A DNA stretch of 64,000 nucleotides from Bacteroidota bacterium (lineage in GTDB: Bacteria; Bacteroidota; Rhodothermia; Rhodothermales; Bin80): contig JAPOTS010000040.1 of NCBI GenBank assembly GCA_026709065.1, positions 1-64,000 on the forward strand, in the 5' to 3' direction. The notes below the pieces were generated by a model. The model ran no database searches and had not been told where the DNA came from. It saw nothing but the letters and a program-made list of their open reading frames with translations. Shown here piece by piece: positions 55,575-64,000 of the stretch. The position numbers and the translations under genes are program-made. Within the stretch, counting starts at the first letter, position 1. Every line of letters begins with the position of its first letter.

Positions 55575-56251
55575 ATAGAATCGTATGGTTACTATTAGCT
55601 CCAACAGCGACACCACACTTAACTCATTATGATACGATAGGTATCAAAATCCACTATATCAATTTCTAATCTTGACGGAATTCAAGTCAAATGGAATATC
55701 CACTGCTACAACCATCATAAATGTTTAACCCAAGGTGCATTAAAGAATCAGATGCAAGGAACTAAATGGAGGGTTCAATCCACAATTATGTTCCATTTAA
55801 TTTCTTATGCATAAATTAAGTTTATGATATGTAGGGTGATTTGTTGCAGGGCACGCTCAGAATTGATTGGACGGATTAGGGACTATGATCTCTTTTTCCT
55901 CTAAAAGCTCAATACATTGTGGCTAGAGGTCGTCAGGATCTCGTTTGACTCCATTAAAACCATTCTCAACTGTTAAAATTTCATTACGACCAAAACAGAA
56001 CTCGCCGCCACGAGTGAAGTCCTAAACAAAGTCTATCCAAGATGGATCAAAATCAGTACGAGGAAATGGAGCAATTCAATCTTGATTGAAATGAGACCTT
56101 ACCACAATGGAATTACGCACTGAAACCCTATTCATCAAATGAAAAACGAGATTGGGAAGAACTTTTATTGGATCAGTTGTTTTTTTGAGAGCCCTTAAAT
56201 CTGATGTTCAAACTCGTGCCTACTCATGGATTAATGGCCCATTAAGGGGTG
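55575..56251. other. Intergenic with possible coding remnant
   Basis: No intact gene. The minus-strand text between about 55865 and 56010 reads protein-like (RGGEFCFGRNEILTVENGFN, then after a stop PQCIELLEEKEI), hinting at an eroded gene that I cannot name. TGATAC (55629-55634) and GTATCA (55640-55645) form a short inverted repeat just upstream of the protease gene. Confidence 0.3.
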
Positions 56252-56676
56252 AGCTTCACTGATCCGGTCCATCCTTCATACACCATCTTAAAGAGTGCTA
56301 TAAAAGATCGGCCAAGTATAGTATGATAGGGGTTCCTCCACTGAGATGTACTCCTAAAAAACTGCCAAGAATAGTATGTCTAAACCTTGGAACATAAACT
56401 TGTGCCATATAAGAACTAAATTCTTGAACTCCCCTAATTCCAGATAAAGATGCCTTATTATGCATTTGCAATCCGAGACTAACTGCAAGATCCGAATCAA
56501 TACTGCTTACACTTGCTCCTGTATCAATAAGTGCACAATATTTTTGTTGGTTCAAATTAGAAATTAAACTTGGGGTCAAATCCTATTTGGACATCTATGA
56601 CTGGACCCTCAATAATGAGGCTCCGGCAACCAACAGCCTCATCTGAATGTGGAAAACCACATTCTACATCATGCAT
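56252..56676 (-). pseudogene. Retropepsin-like aspartic protease gene with two frameshifts
   Basis: It starts at ATG 56676, one base after the stop of the DUF5678-like gene. Three frames carry one continuous protein: first CRSLIIEGPVIDVQIGFDP; then, after one extra C in a CCCC run near 56570, LISNLNQQKYCALIDTGAS with the catalytic D-T-G and SSIDSDLAVSLGL; then, after a tandem 5-bp duplication (AGTAT twice, 56315-56324), ILGRSFIALFKMVYEGWTG to the TAA at 56252. Reverting both changes gives a normal-length clan AA protease. As it stands no full protein can be made. Confidence 0.75.
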
Positions 56677-56677
56677 A

Positions 56678-56944
56678 TCAAACACCGAACTGAATATGCG
56701 AAGACATTCTAGTTGGCATATTCTGCCCTACTTGACGAATGAGAAAGGGCTGGCTTCCAAATTTCTGTGTCGCTTGGTAGGCAGCAATGTCAATAGAGTC
56801 GTAAACACCCACGAATTTTTCATTGTGGAATGTGACCCATTTATACATGTACAGTGCCTCAAGAATAGCCTGCATTTTCTCATATGCAACGATATTAGCT
56901 TCTAGTGGAGAAGCCGATTGAATTGATGTGTCTGGTGAGATCAT
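56678..56944 (-). CDS. DUF5678-like small protein, partner of the retropepsin gene
   Basis: An 88-residue protein containing LEALYMYKWVTFHNEKFVGV and QATQKFGSQPFLIRQVG, i.e. the short beta-alpha-beta pattern of DUF5678 proteins. These are usually encoded directly before a retropepsin-like aspartic protease, as here. The function of the pair is not known to me. This gene appears intact although its partner is broken. Confidence 0.6.
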   Translation of the reverse strand: MISPDTSIQSASPLEANIVAYEKMQAILEALYMYKWVTFHNEKFVGVYDSIDIAAYQATQKFGSQPFLIRQVGQNMPTRMSSHIQFGV

Positions 56945-57515
56945 TTTCTTGTCTTAAATATTACGAATAAGATGAGAAACTAAGTGACTATTTGAGTAAT
57001 TTTTTTTAAGTGAACAATATTTCAAACTCTCATGGGTATTCAATGTTCTCCGAATGTATCAACATCAAATAGAACTAAGACAATTATCATAAGGGCGGGC
57101 GAAAAAATAAAGTTGACATATTTATATCTACGCTCGCCCTACGGCCTCAATGCAAAGGTCGCGGTTAACTTTGTGGTTTCATGGCGTTTTTGGTGGCTGG
57201 ATTAGTTGTTGGTGACTATCGGTTCCATGTATTAAACTAGGGAGTTTGTTTCTGCTCTACGAGATGTCTAACGCGACGATGTGGTGTTCTCGGAGTGGCT
57301 TTTGCCCCCTGTATGCCATCTTCCATCCGAATGGCTCGTTATGCGATTTAAGTTGTTTTTATTCATCAGGTCGATTTTGATGTGTGGAACCGATAGGGGT
57401 TGGTTGCGCTTGAATTTGCCCTCGCAATGCTACGGATCAGGTTGTAAGCTTCTGCAACTAACGAACGGTCTTGCTTGCCTCTGCTCCCAGAGCGAACCTA
57501 CTTGTTGCGGGAGGT
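56945..57515. other. Intergenic with a GC-rich inverted repeat
   Basis: No supported gene. AGGGCGGGCG (57092-57101) and CGCTCGCCCT (57131-57140) are complementary apart from one G-T position, around a 29-base spacer. The following 57150-57515 is GC-richer than its surroundings, and short open frames there have no protein character; it probably derives from an inserted, decayed element. Confidence 0.35.
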
Positions 57516-57677
57516 TTATTGGTCTTTTAATTGGTGGGTTCGGACTCGGAAGATGTCCCTTGCGATGGTATGGATAGTTCCTTGGGTCAGGCCATACTTA
57601 TCTTGGAGTTCCCTGTTGGTGGCTCCCTCACTTGCTTCTTTCCGAAGCGCCGCATTGCGGGAATAAGCGCTTACTGT
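57516..57677 (-). pseudogene. Helix-turn-helix fragment
   Basis: A stop-to-stop frame of 53 codons on the minus strand without ATG, GTG or TTG start reads RNAALRKEASEGATNRELQD and KYGLTQGTIHTIARDIF. This is a trihelical DNA-binding pattern like those ending Mor-type activators or recombinases. The rest of the gene is absent. It is probably a remnant of a mobile element. Confidence 0.4.
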
Positions 57678-57879
57678 TTATCTATAATTGATGTAACTTT
57701 CTTGTATTCGGGGTATGTGGGAATAATCTCTAACAAAATATATAGTCCACATACTTGCTTTTTACCTTTTATTTTGTTACTTTAGGAAAGGTTCGTCTTC
57801 AACAAACAGATTTACCTAATATCGTGAGAGTTTCTTTTATCAATGCGCTTGCTTCTTTGGCCTGATTTTTGGACTTGAA

Positions 57880-58074
57880 ATGCTACACTCTCCATCAGGG
57901 CAACCGACTGCACAATCTTACTCAGAAATCAGCTGTCAAGTAAATCTAAAGAAAGATTGCTGTAAGGGCGGCGGATGGAAGTGTTGTGGTGATAATGGAT
58001 GTGAGGTTAGTTCATTAGGGTGCAAATCCTATCCTCCACCAAGTGATAATAATTCAGGCGAGGACATGGAATGA
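57880..58074 (+). CDS. Small cysteine-rich peptide (64 aa)
   Basis: A 64-residue peptide with a short unremarkable N-terminus and a Cys-rich core: CQVNLKKDCCKGGGWKCC, then GDNGCEVSSLGCKSY, seven cysteines in all, followed by a Pro/Asn/Asp tail. No signal peptide is visible with this start. The TGA stop overlaps the ATG of the beta-propeller gene (ATGATA at 58071), indicating translational coupling. In Bacteroidota, NVEALA-type Cys-rich peptides precede 6-bladed beta-propeller lipoproteins; the arrangement is alike but the leader sequence is not recognisable. Confidence 0.55.
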   Translation: MLHSPSGQPTAQSYSEISCQVNLKKDCCKGGGWKCCGDNGCEVSSLGCKSYPPPSDNNSGEDME

Positions 58075-59216
58075 TATCGCCATTTGGTATGATCGTTTCC
58101 AGAGTAAATTTCTATCAGCGAATCCTTATACTGTTTGCTGTAATTCCTTTATATTCTCCGATTGAGTTGACGGCTCAGTCCGATGGGCTTGGTGTGCCTG
58201 CAACTCTAACAGAGTTATGGAGATTGGGGGAAGAGGACAATCAAAATATCTTGTTTGGAGATATTCAGAGCGTACAGATTGACAGTCAGGGACAATTGTA
58301 CGTATATGACCATCCATGGGGTAATTCAGGGATTATCTATAAAATTTCTCCCGGAGGAAATCTTCTTCATCAAATAGGTAGCGAAGGTAGTGGTCCAGGA
58401 GAATTTGAGTTAATATCAGGAATATATGTTGGTATGGGTGATACTGTTTATGCCATGGATAATAGTCATGAGCGTATATATAAATATGCCCCTCCAGAGC
58501 ACGAGTTCTTTGACATGAGAAGGATACAAAGAGTTGAAGACTCCTTTTCTGATCCCTGGAGATTAGTTGGCGCTAACACAATGGGGTTTATAGTTGGCTA
58601 TATGACTCCTTTTATGAACTGGATTCCAGAGACGATGACATCTGAAAACACCTATGATGTTTATTTGATCAATCAGGGGGGCATTAGAGCGGATTCTATA
58701 ATTTTACGAGAACCCGACATTGAACGGATTATTTATGACGGAGGTACTGGCTACACGCATATGATTTTTAGTCATAGTCCTGTAGTTTTTGTGGGAAAAA
58801 CTGGAAAGATTTATTCTGGAAGTGGCAAGGAAAGTGAGATTCGTATTATGACGGTTAATGGGGAAATAGAAAGGACGCTCAGTTTGGATATAGAGGCCAT
58901 TCCTGTTACTAGACAAGATATTGAGAAATCGCTTGAAAACGCAGATGAGATGAGGCGCAGATTGACTTATGCCTCAGATATTCCCGAGAACAAGCCCTAT
59001 TACCAGCACTTTACTGTGGATGATCTTGGCCATACATGGGTGCAATTAAACGAGCGTTATGGTGCAACGGAAGTAAATTGGCTAATAATAGATCAGAATA
59101 ATGATGTAGTCAACAATTTCATGCTTCCTTCAAATATTCGCTTGTTGTCTGTAGATCGTGGGAAAGCTTATGGGGTGAAGGATGACATAATTCTTATTGC
59201 ATATAAGATCAATTAA
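58071..59216 (+). CDS. Exported 6-bladed beta-propeller protein
   Basis: A 381-residue protein with a signal peptide (ILILFAVIPLYSPIELTAQ) and NHL-like blades: DIQSVQIDSQGQLYVYD, ISPGGNLLHQIGSEGSGPGE, FELISGIYVGMGDTVYAMD and HFTVDDLGHTWVQLNE. It belongs to the 6-bladed beta-propeller group (BF3164/DUF4934-like) common in Bacteroidota. No lipobox is seen. It overlaps the Cys-rich peptide gene by 4 bases, and a decayed DsbA-like gene follows, suggesting a former three-gene unit for a disulfide-rich peptide. Confidence 0.8.
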   Translation: MISPFGMIVSRVNFYQRILILFAVIPLYSPIELTAQSDGLGVPATLTELWRLGEEDNQNILFGDIQSVQIDSQGQLYVYDHPWGNSGIIYKISPGGNLLHQIGSEGSGPGEFELISGIYVGMGDTVYAMDNSHERIYKYAPPEHEFFDMRRIQRVEDSFSDPWRLVGANTMGFIVGYMTPFMNWIPETMTSENTYDVYLINQGGIRADSIILREPDIERIIYDGGTGYTHMIFSHSPVVFVGKTGKIYSGSGKESEIRIMTVNGEIERTLSLDIEAIPVTRQDIEKSLENADEMRRRLTYASDIPENKPYYQHFTVDDLGHTWVQLNERYGATEVNWLIIDQNNDVVNNFMLPSNIRLLSVDRGKAYGVKDDIILIAYKIN

Positions 59217-59244
59217 AGGCGCTGCGGGTGTTGAGGTAAGTACC

Positions 59245-59820
59245 ATGCAATTCATTAAAACTGCTCTATCCATAGTTCTCATCTTTTGTGGAATCTTAGT
59301 AACTATTCTGGTTGTTCCCCGATCAATGACCTACTCGTCCGCTGAACAAATATTACCAGATTCACTGTGGCAATTAGCTCCAGATTTTGATACAGCCGTA
59401 GATTCTAAATCCGCACCGGTCAGAATCGTTGAGTATCTTGACTATGAGTGCCCATTCTGTCATCAGTACTGGACTCAATACGTGCAAAATACCCTAAACA
59501 TGTGGCCATAGTTTACAGGAACCTTCCATTAAAGTATCATCGTGAGGCTTACACGTCAGCAGTGGCCGCAGAATGTGCTTTCCAATAATCTAAACTGGAA
59601 TCATATCAAAACCTTCAGTTCCAAAACTTGGATGCATTATCCATGGTACGACTGATAGATATGTTATAGCAGAATCTGCTCAAATATCAGATATGAGTTT
59701 ATTCCAAGAATGTATGATCACGTAGAGCAAAAGATTAATTCCGACACTGTACTTGCGGATAAATTGGATCTACATAGCATTCCGACATTGTTCGTAAACG
59801 GTGATATGTATTCTGGGTAA
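59245..59820 (+). pseudogene. Decayed DsbA-like thiol oxidoreductase
   Basis: The first 89 codons are intact: a membrane anchor (ALSIVLIFCGILVTILVV) and VRIVEYLDYECPFCHQYW with the CPFC active site. A frameshift near 59485 leads to a TAG at 59509. The other frame then continues KYPKHVAIVYRNLPLKYHRE and AVAAECAF before TAA. Further pieces follow (IAESAQISDMSLFQEC; EQKINSDTVLADKLDLHS with IPTLFVNGDMYSG), where IPT is the cis-proline loop. At least four breaks are visible. Intact relatives introduce or fetch disulfides in exported proteins. Confidence 0.75.
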
Positions 59821-59879
59821 TGACTTTCTAGGAGTTAGATGCCATCGTTAAACATGAGTTGGAAAAAAATTTGTATCTT

Positions 59880-60535
59880 TAGGTCAAACTCCTATTTTTG
59901 TGTGGGTTTGCTCAACCTTTCTTCTACAAAAAGGCTTCACTAACCAGTATTTCTCTCAGGAACCCTTAAAGCTCAATCTTTTGAATATTGAGGGTTCAAA
60001 CCAACCCCACAAGATCCGGCAACTGCTGATCAAAGGGTTGGGCAATCAGGATAAGCCCACTGTCATGATCACCAATCAGATGGATCGATCGCCAACCCAA
60101 CTCATTGAACGAAATGCACGCAGAATGGTGATTGAAAATGTGATCAGCGATTCCATCAAATTCTTCCATATGGACGCGCTGAGCTCTGTCGTCCCGATGC
60201 GAATCAATGTCAATACGCAGTTGACTGTCATGGATAGCGAGCTCTACAGGCTTCTCGGTGTAAGCGTGGGGAATGGGTATGAATGTGCAGAAGCAGACAC
60301 CATCTTCCGTGATCTGGTACGACTTAGTAGCACCATCACTATCTCAGAAGATGACACTCTGGTGAAATTGCACTTGCGCGCAAAAAGCGGGTTACTGAAA
60401 AAAGCCGGCTACAATGAATTCAATCAAGAATCCCCTGGCTTGATAATAAAGTGCTACGCATTCACTTCACGAAACGACCATGATTTTCATATCATAAAAT
60501 CCGCGCGGGAATTCAGGATAGGATACTGTGATTAA
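59880..60535 (+). pseudogene. Transposase remnant (C-terminal ~200 residues)
   Basis: The frame to 60535 carries the C-terminal part of a DDE-type transposase: TVMITNQMDRSPTQLIERNA, RRMVIENVISDSIKFFHMDA, LSSVVPMRINVNTQLTVMDS and TIFRDLVRLSSTITI. The Glu in RRMVIEN is the last catalytic residue. The N-terminal two thirds, including the first Asp residues, are missing, and no flanking repeats could be defined. The IS family cannot be named reliably. Confidence 0.65.
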
Positions 60536-60537
60536 CT

Positions 60538-60573
60538 CCCCCAAACACATAAGTAGAATTTCGTGTTTGAGGG
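60538..60573. terminator. Hairpin between converging units
   Basis: CCCCCAAACAC (60538-60548) pairs with GTGTTTGAGGG (60563-60573) with one mismatch around a 14-base loop. It sits directly after the transposase remnant and before the end of the leftward isomerase gene. It could be a bidirectional terminator without a T tract or the end of the old IS element. Confidence 0.45.
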
Positions 60574-60599
60574 AAGTTCAGAATCAGAGATGAGAGGAA

Positions 60600-61511
60600 T
60601 TAATCCATCTCAGCCATCAGCATTTCGTGGACAGACTCTAAGGTCCTTTTGACTTCTTTAATCTCTTCACTTTCACGACCTGCGGGGCTATGTTCAATTC
60701 CGACATATCCATTATAACCTGCTGCAAGTACGATGCGCATCATCCGCTCATAGTCAAGTGGACCTGAATTCCCGTCATCATCAAATACTGTCGTCTTTAG
60801 ACTCACTCCCGTTGCATAGGGCATGAGTTCCTCAACGCCGCGGTATGAATCATAGGTAGTAGTTTCATCAATACGGAAATTGCCAAAATCTGGGAGAGTA
60901 CCTGCGCGGGGATGATCGGCCATTTTAATTGTGTCGGCGAGCCATTTACCATTGCTTGAATAGCCTCCGTGGTTCTCAATGATGACATGGAGTTCATGCT
61001 CATCCGCAATTTCACAAAGTTGATGAAGTCCATCAGCAACGAGTTTCATTTGCTCTTCATAGCTTCCTTCACTATAACCATTGACACGAATTGAATGGCA
61101 TCCCAAATGCTTTGCGGCGCTTAACCATTTCACATGTCTTTCAACAGATTCGCGACGAAGTGCTGCATCGGGATCTCCTAAGTTTCCCTCCCGGTCGCAC
61201 ATTACGAGAATATTGGTTGCCCCAACATCTTCAGCACGCTGATTCATTTCATTGAGGTACTCGGTATCCTCAGCTTTGTCCATAAAAAATTGGTTCACAT
61301 ATTCCAAGCCAAGAATTCCATGGTCAGCTGAAACCGAAGCAAAATCTAAGTTGTCCATCGTCCCGTCAAAGAGTAATCGATGTAGTGACCACTGAGCAAG
61401 TGAAATCTTAAACAGCTCTTTAGGGGGTGAGCTCCAAACACGTTTGGTTAGGGGCAGTGAGGCGACTGCTAAGGCACCAGTCTTTAAAAAATTTCTACGA
61501 GTTGTATGCAT
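60600..61511 (-). CDS. Tat-exported sugar phosphate isomerase/epimerase-like protein
   Basis: A 303-residue AP-endonuclease-2/xylose-isomerase-like TIM barrel. The Tat signal is TTRRNFLKTGALAVASLPL. Metal-site text includes LHVIIENHGGYSSNGKW (Glu), GTLPDFGNFRI (Asp) and GYVGIEHSP (Glu), so the metal ligands are present. Family members epimerise or isomerise sugars. It follows the ThuA/glucose dehydrogenase gene by 21 bases, and its export by Tat matches the oxidoreductase at 51056. Confidence 0.85.
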   Translation of the reverse strand: MHTTRRNFLKTGALAVASLPLTKRVWSSPPKELFKISLAQWSLHRLLFDGTMDNLDFASVSADHGILGLEYVNQFFMDKAEDTEYLNEMNQRAEDVGATNILVMCDREGNLGDPDAALRRESVERHVKWLSAAKHLGCHSIRVNGYSEGSYEEQMKLVADGLHQLCEIADEHELHVIIENHGGYSSNGKWLADTIKMADHPRAGTLPDFGNFRIDETTTYDSYRGVEELMPYATGVSLKTTVFDDDGNSGPLDYERMMRIVLAAGYNGYVGIEHSPAGRESEEIKEVKRTLESVHEMLMAEMD

Positions 61512-61532
61512 TAATTTGAATGATTAAGGTTA

Positions 61533-64000
61533 TTAATTTAGGGCTGGCCCGTCAAATCGCATCCAGTCCAGCTCCAATACGGAATCTTCATCTGTAGATA
61601 TAAAGGTAAGCATTAACGAAATACTATTTTCAATCGGTGCAATAGCAAATGAAATTTCTCTCCAGTTATCGTAAGCACCATTAGGTAAAGTTTCCAGTCC
61701 TGGATAATCAGTTGAAAGGTCAGCCAGGGCATCTGACTGCCTTGGAGTGACGGGTGTTCCTATGTCAGGTGTGATCTCTAATTCTACAATCTTTGAGGCA
61801 CCGTCATGCGTTGCAAAATGTAGGGTACCCGTTCCAGTGCTTCGAAAACGAAGCGTAAGCCCATCAATTCCTGTAAGATTAATCGGAGAGTAAATGAGCT
61901 GTGATTCATTCTCAAGAGGCATCACGCTCAGATCTGATAATCTCCAATGTTCACTGGCGGGATGAGTAGAAAAGGTTTTCCGAGTAGATTGAACGCTACT
62001 GGTAACATGTTCGGCTTCCTTGTGGCGAGGTTGTAGTTTCACCTGGTCGCAGGATGTTTCAATACACGCTTCAACCAGTGCATACCGATCAACGTAATTC
62101 ACTTCAAGAGCATTCGCAAAAGCACGAGATACTACAAACTCTCCATCGGGCCCCGAATGTGAGGACAAAGGAATGGGAGAGGTATCAATTCCGGTGTAAA
62201 TCTGGACAGAGGTCTGATTGGATATGGCTTGGTCGTGGACGGATACACGGTAACTATACGTTGAATCAAAATCAAAGATTGATCCGTCGGGAGGCCAGTC
62301 AATCTTTAGAGGGAGGGCTGCGGGAGGTTCTTCTGCGACAACAGTTGATCGGGGCGAGTCGCCGTAATAATCTAATCGCACGAGTTGGGCATTCGCATTG
62401 CTTCCCCAGAATAAGTCGCCCCATTCAACAATATAAAGCCGACCATCAGGTCCCATCTCAATATCCATTGGACTATAATAGTCATTGCCTAACAGGAATG
62501 GATCAATTTCTAGGACATCCCCATGTTCATCAATGGTGACAATCTGTATCCAATTACGCATCCATTCATAGATCATGACTTTTCCGTTATAGTATTCTGG
62601 GAAAGCCGTCATTAAGGGGTTTGAGGCATCAATGCGGAAGGCCGGCCCAGCCATAGGATTGATTCCTCCTGCACCAAGTTCGGGATATTCTTCGCTGGGG
62701 CCGTAATAATATTGGATCCATGCAGGAAGTGCAGGGGGGAGTTGTTGAGCTCCAGTATTGTACTGAGAATCATTGATTGGATTCAGAGGATCAGATTCTT
62801 TATACTCTTGTTCTGCCAGATGATAATGCGGATAGGGCACATTGTATCCAGTAAAATACGGCCACCCATAAAAGCCAGGCTTCTTGGCTTGATTGAACTC
62901 ATCCCAACTATCGATTAGGCCAGGTCCTATATCTCCCCAATAGACCCAACCCGTTGAATCATCTATGGCGAGCCTGAATGGATTTCGGTGTCCCATTGAG
63001 AAAATTTCTCCACGATGTAAAGAGTCTGCTTCAAATAAATTTCCTTCGGGAATTGAGTAGGCTCCCTCAGGTTCAGGTTTAATTCTGATGATTTTTCCTC
63101 GTAAGTCATTGGTGTTTGATGCAGTGCGGCCTTGATCAGACATTCGCCTTAGGTCGGGATCCAAAGAGTTACGGATACCACCAGAATTATCGCCAGTAGA
63201 TAGGTAGAGCAAACCGTTATGATCAAACTGAACGGATCCACCTGAATGACAACACTTTGTGCGCTGAACGGGAATTTCCAACAATGCTATTTCACTATCG
63301 AGATCCAGCATTTTTCCATCATAATTAAACCGTGACAGGCGATTGATTGGCGGATCGCTGATCACTGAGTAGTAGATATAGATCCATGAATTTTCATCAA
63401 AATTTGGATCAAGGGCCAATCCATGAAGCCCATCTTCAATTTTCTTATCCACGGGGAGCCATCCGATCACGCGAGAAACGCCCGTATCTGGCTCCCAAAT
63501 TTTGATTGCACCTGCCCATTCAGTTATAAATACGCGCCCATCAGATGTGATGTCAATTTCCATCGGGTCGGTTAGATCGCTGGTCAGGATCACTTCATCA
63601 AATGCGGAGGCAAGAGTTGCAGTAACATCAGCGTCTACCGCACCAGCAGCCCATTCAATTCCGCCCAATAGATGAGAGAGCATGTATGGATCTGAGAAAC
63701 TTTCTACTGAATGTCCAAGTCCAGTATACCATGCGCGCCCGCCATCGTAATTATGAGCCCAGGCGATGGGGTGATCGTCTCCCATTTCACCGCCTTCATA
63801 GGTAGATTCTTTGACGACAGCCAGAACATGAACCTTTGATCTCGGATTAACAGTATAGTTGAACCATTCGGTTGTATGATTCCATCGGATAGGGAGATCT
63901 TTCGTAGACGGATGTTGACGATCTGTGACGATAATATCTGCGGGCTGAGGTTCGGGATGGGATGAAAAATATGCCCCTACTAGCCCCCCATACCATTCCC
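61533..64000 (-). CDS. ThuA plus PQQ-type sugar dehydrogenase fusion, 5' end outside window
   Basis: The frame stays open from 61533 to the window edge. Reading in order, there is the end of a ThuA-like domain (EWYGGLVGAYFSSHP, then AWAHNYDGGRAWYTGLGHS). Next is a GSDH/PQQ-type beta-propeller (DGRVFITEWAGAIKIW, LHGLALDPNFDENSWIYIYY, YLSTGDNSGG, GHRNPFRLAIDD, NKPGFYGW-like text) and a short Ig-like region. The C-terminal CBM6-like domain ends ELDWMRFDGP. An ATG at 63785 is internal to the ThuA domain and is not the true start. It probably oxidises a sugar outside the cytoplasm. Confidence 0.88.
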   Translation of the reverse strand, partial: EWYGGLVGAYFSSHPEPQPADIIVTDRQHPSTKDLPIRWNHTTEWFNYTVNPRSKVHVLAVVKESTYEGGEMGDDHPIAWAHNYDGGRAWYTGLGHSVESFSDPYMLSHLLGGIEWAAGAVDADVTATLASAFDEVILTSDLTDPMEIDITSDGRVFITEWAGAIKIWEPDTGVSRVIGWLPVDKKIEDGLHGLALDPNFDENSWIYIYYSVISDPPINRLSRFNYDGKMLDLDSEIALLEIPVQRTKCCHSGGSVQFDHNGLLYLSTGDNSGGIRNSLDPDLRRMSDQGRTASNTNDLRGKIIRIKPEPEGAYSIPEGNLFEADSLHRGEIFSMGHRNPFRLAIDDSTGWVYWGDIGPGLIDSWDEFNQAKKPGFYGWPYFTGYNVPYPHYHLAEQEYKESDPLNPINDSQYNTGAQQLPPALPAWIQYYYGPSEEYPELGAGGINPMAGPAFRIDASNPLMTAFPEYYNGKVMIYEWMRNWIQIVTIDEHGDVLEIDPFLLGNDYYSPMDIEMGPDGRLYIVEWGDLFWGSNANAQLVRLDYYGDSPRSTVVAEEPPAALPLKIDWPPDGSIFDFDSTYSYRVSVHDQAISNQTSVQIYTGIDTSPIPLSSHSGPDGEFVVSRAFANALEVNYVDRYALVEACIETSCDQVKLQPRHKEAEHVTSSVQSTRKTFSTHPASEHWRLSDLSVMPLENESQLIYSPINLTGIDGLTLRFRSTGTGTLHFATHDGASKIVELEITPDIGTPVTPRQSDALADLSTDYPGLETLPNGAYDNWREISFAIAPIENSISLMLTFISTDEDSVLELDWMRFDGPALN

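Noticed and set aside
55770-55800. tRNA T-arm-like text (GGTTCAATCC)
   Set aside because: No acceptor, D or anticodon stems could be formed around it.
57281-57785. Several overlapping + strand frames of 63-98 codons
   Set aside because: Cys/Trp/Leu-rich text without motifs; the opposite strand carries the HTH fragment, so these are shadows of a decayed element.

Overview
The window is a bacterial chromosome segment of moderate-to-low GC. The source looks like a member of the Bacteroidota/Rhodothermota/Balneolota group. The evidence is: two exported proteins ending in a 'NYPNPF' type IX-style sorting domain; bacillithiol synthesis (BshA); both deoxyxylulose-dependent vitamin B6 enzymes (PdxB, PdxJ); a Tat-exported oxidoreductase/isomerase set with DUF1080 and ThuA-glucose-dehydrogenase proteins; and weak Shine-Dalgarno signals with several GTG/TTG starts. 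The assignment is an inference from gene families; no rRNA or tRNA was found.

Layout. 0.5-9.3 kb is housekeeping: a LysA-like decarboxylase; a tightly overlapped leftward operon (55-aa zinc-ribbon membrane protein, RoxA-like oxygenase, Nudix hydrolase, voltage-gated-type potassium channel); then rightward NAGS-like GNAT, priA, the SRP RNA, yajC and ribBA. 9.7-13.6 kb has a gamma-glutamyltransferase, a small unknown gene and an AAA ATPase broken by one amber codon. 13.9-17.3 kb is thyA, an N-acetylmuramoyl-alanine amidase, a MamK-like actin and folA. 17.3-19.2 kb has bshA and an outer-membrane barrel. 19.4-22.3 kb is a gene graveyard (long inverted repeat, etfB stub, leucine-rich-repeat remnant, chrA pseudogene) surrounding a heptad-repeat membrane protein. 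22.6-32.8 kb is again housekeeping and signalling (SleB-like hydrolase, pdxB, era, pdxJ, LamG/sorting protein, UPF0173 hydrolase, SpoIIE-type phosphatase, transaldolase-like aldolase, beta-CASP nuclease). 33-37.3 kb is a PotABCD-like ABC importer.

38.4-47.8 kb is a defence island and the most unusual part. It is a type I restriction-modification locus in the order hsdM, HEPN protein (HI0074 family), a fusion of a minimal nucleotidyltransferase to HsdS, an untranslated 0.6 kb stretch, an AAA ATPase, a DUF4276 Toprim-like protein, and hsdR. The HEPN protein keeps an R-x4-H-x-Y motif and the nucleotidyltransferase keeps GS-x10-D-x-D, so a plausible toxin-antitoxin pair is wired into the restriction enzyme through its specificity subunit, next to a second plausible ATPase/nuclease defence pair.

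47.9-64 kb holds an exported CbiX-like protein, a carbohydrate cluster (CBM9-like, DUF1080, Gfo/Idh/MocA), a secreted subtilase with leucine-rich repeats, a DUF5678/retropepsin pair in which the protease is frameshifted twice, a Cys-rich peptide translationally coupled to a 6-bladed beta-propeller protein, a decayed DsbA-like gene, a transposase remnant, and a Tat-exported sugar isomerase with a ThuA-glucose-dehydrogenase fusion that runs off the end.
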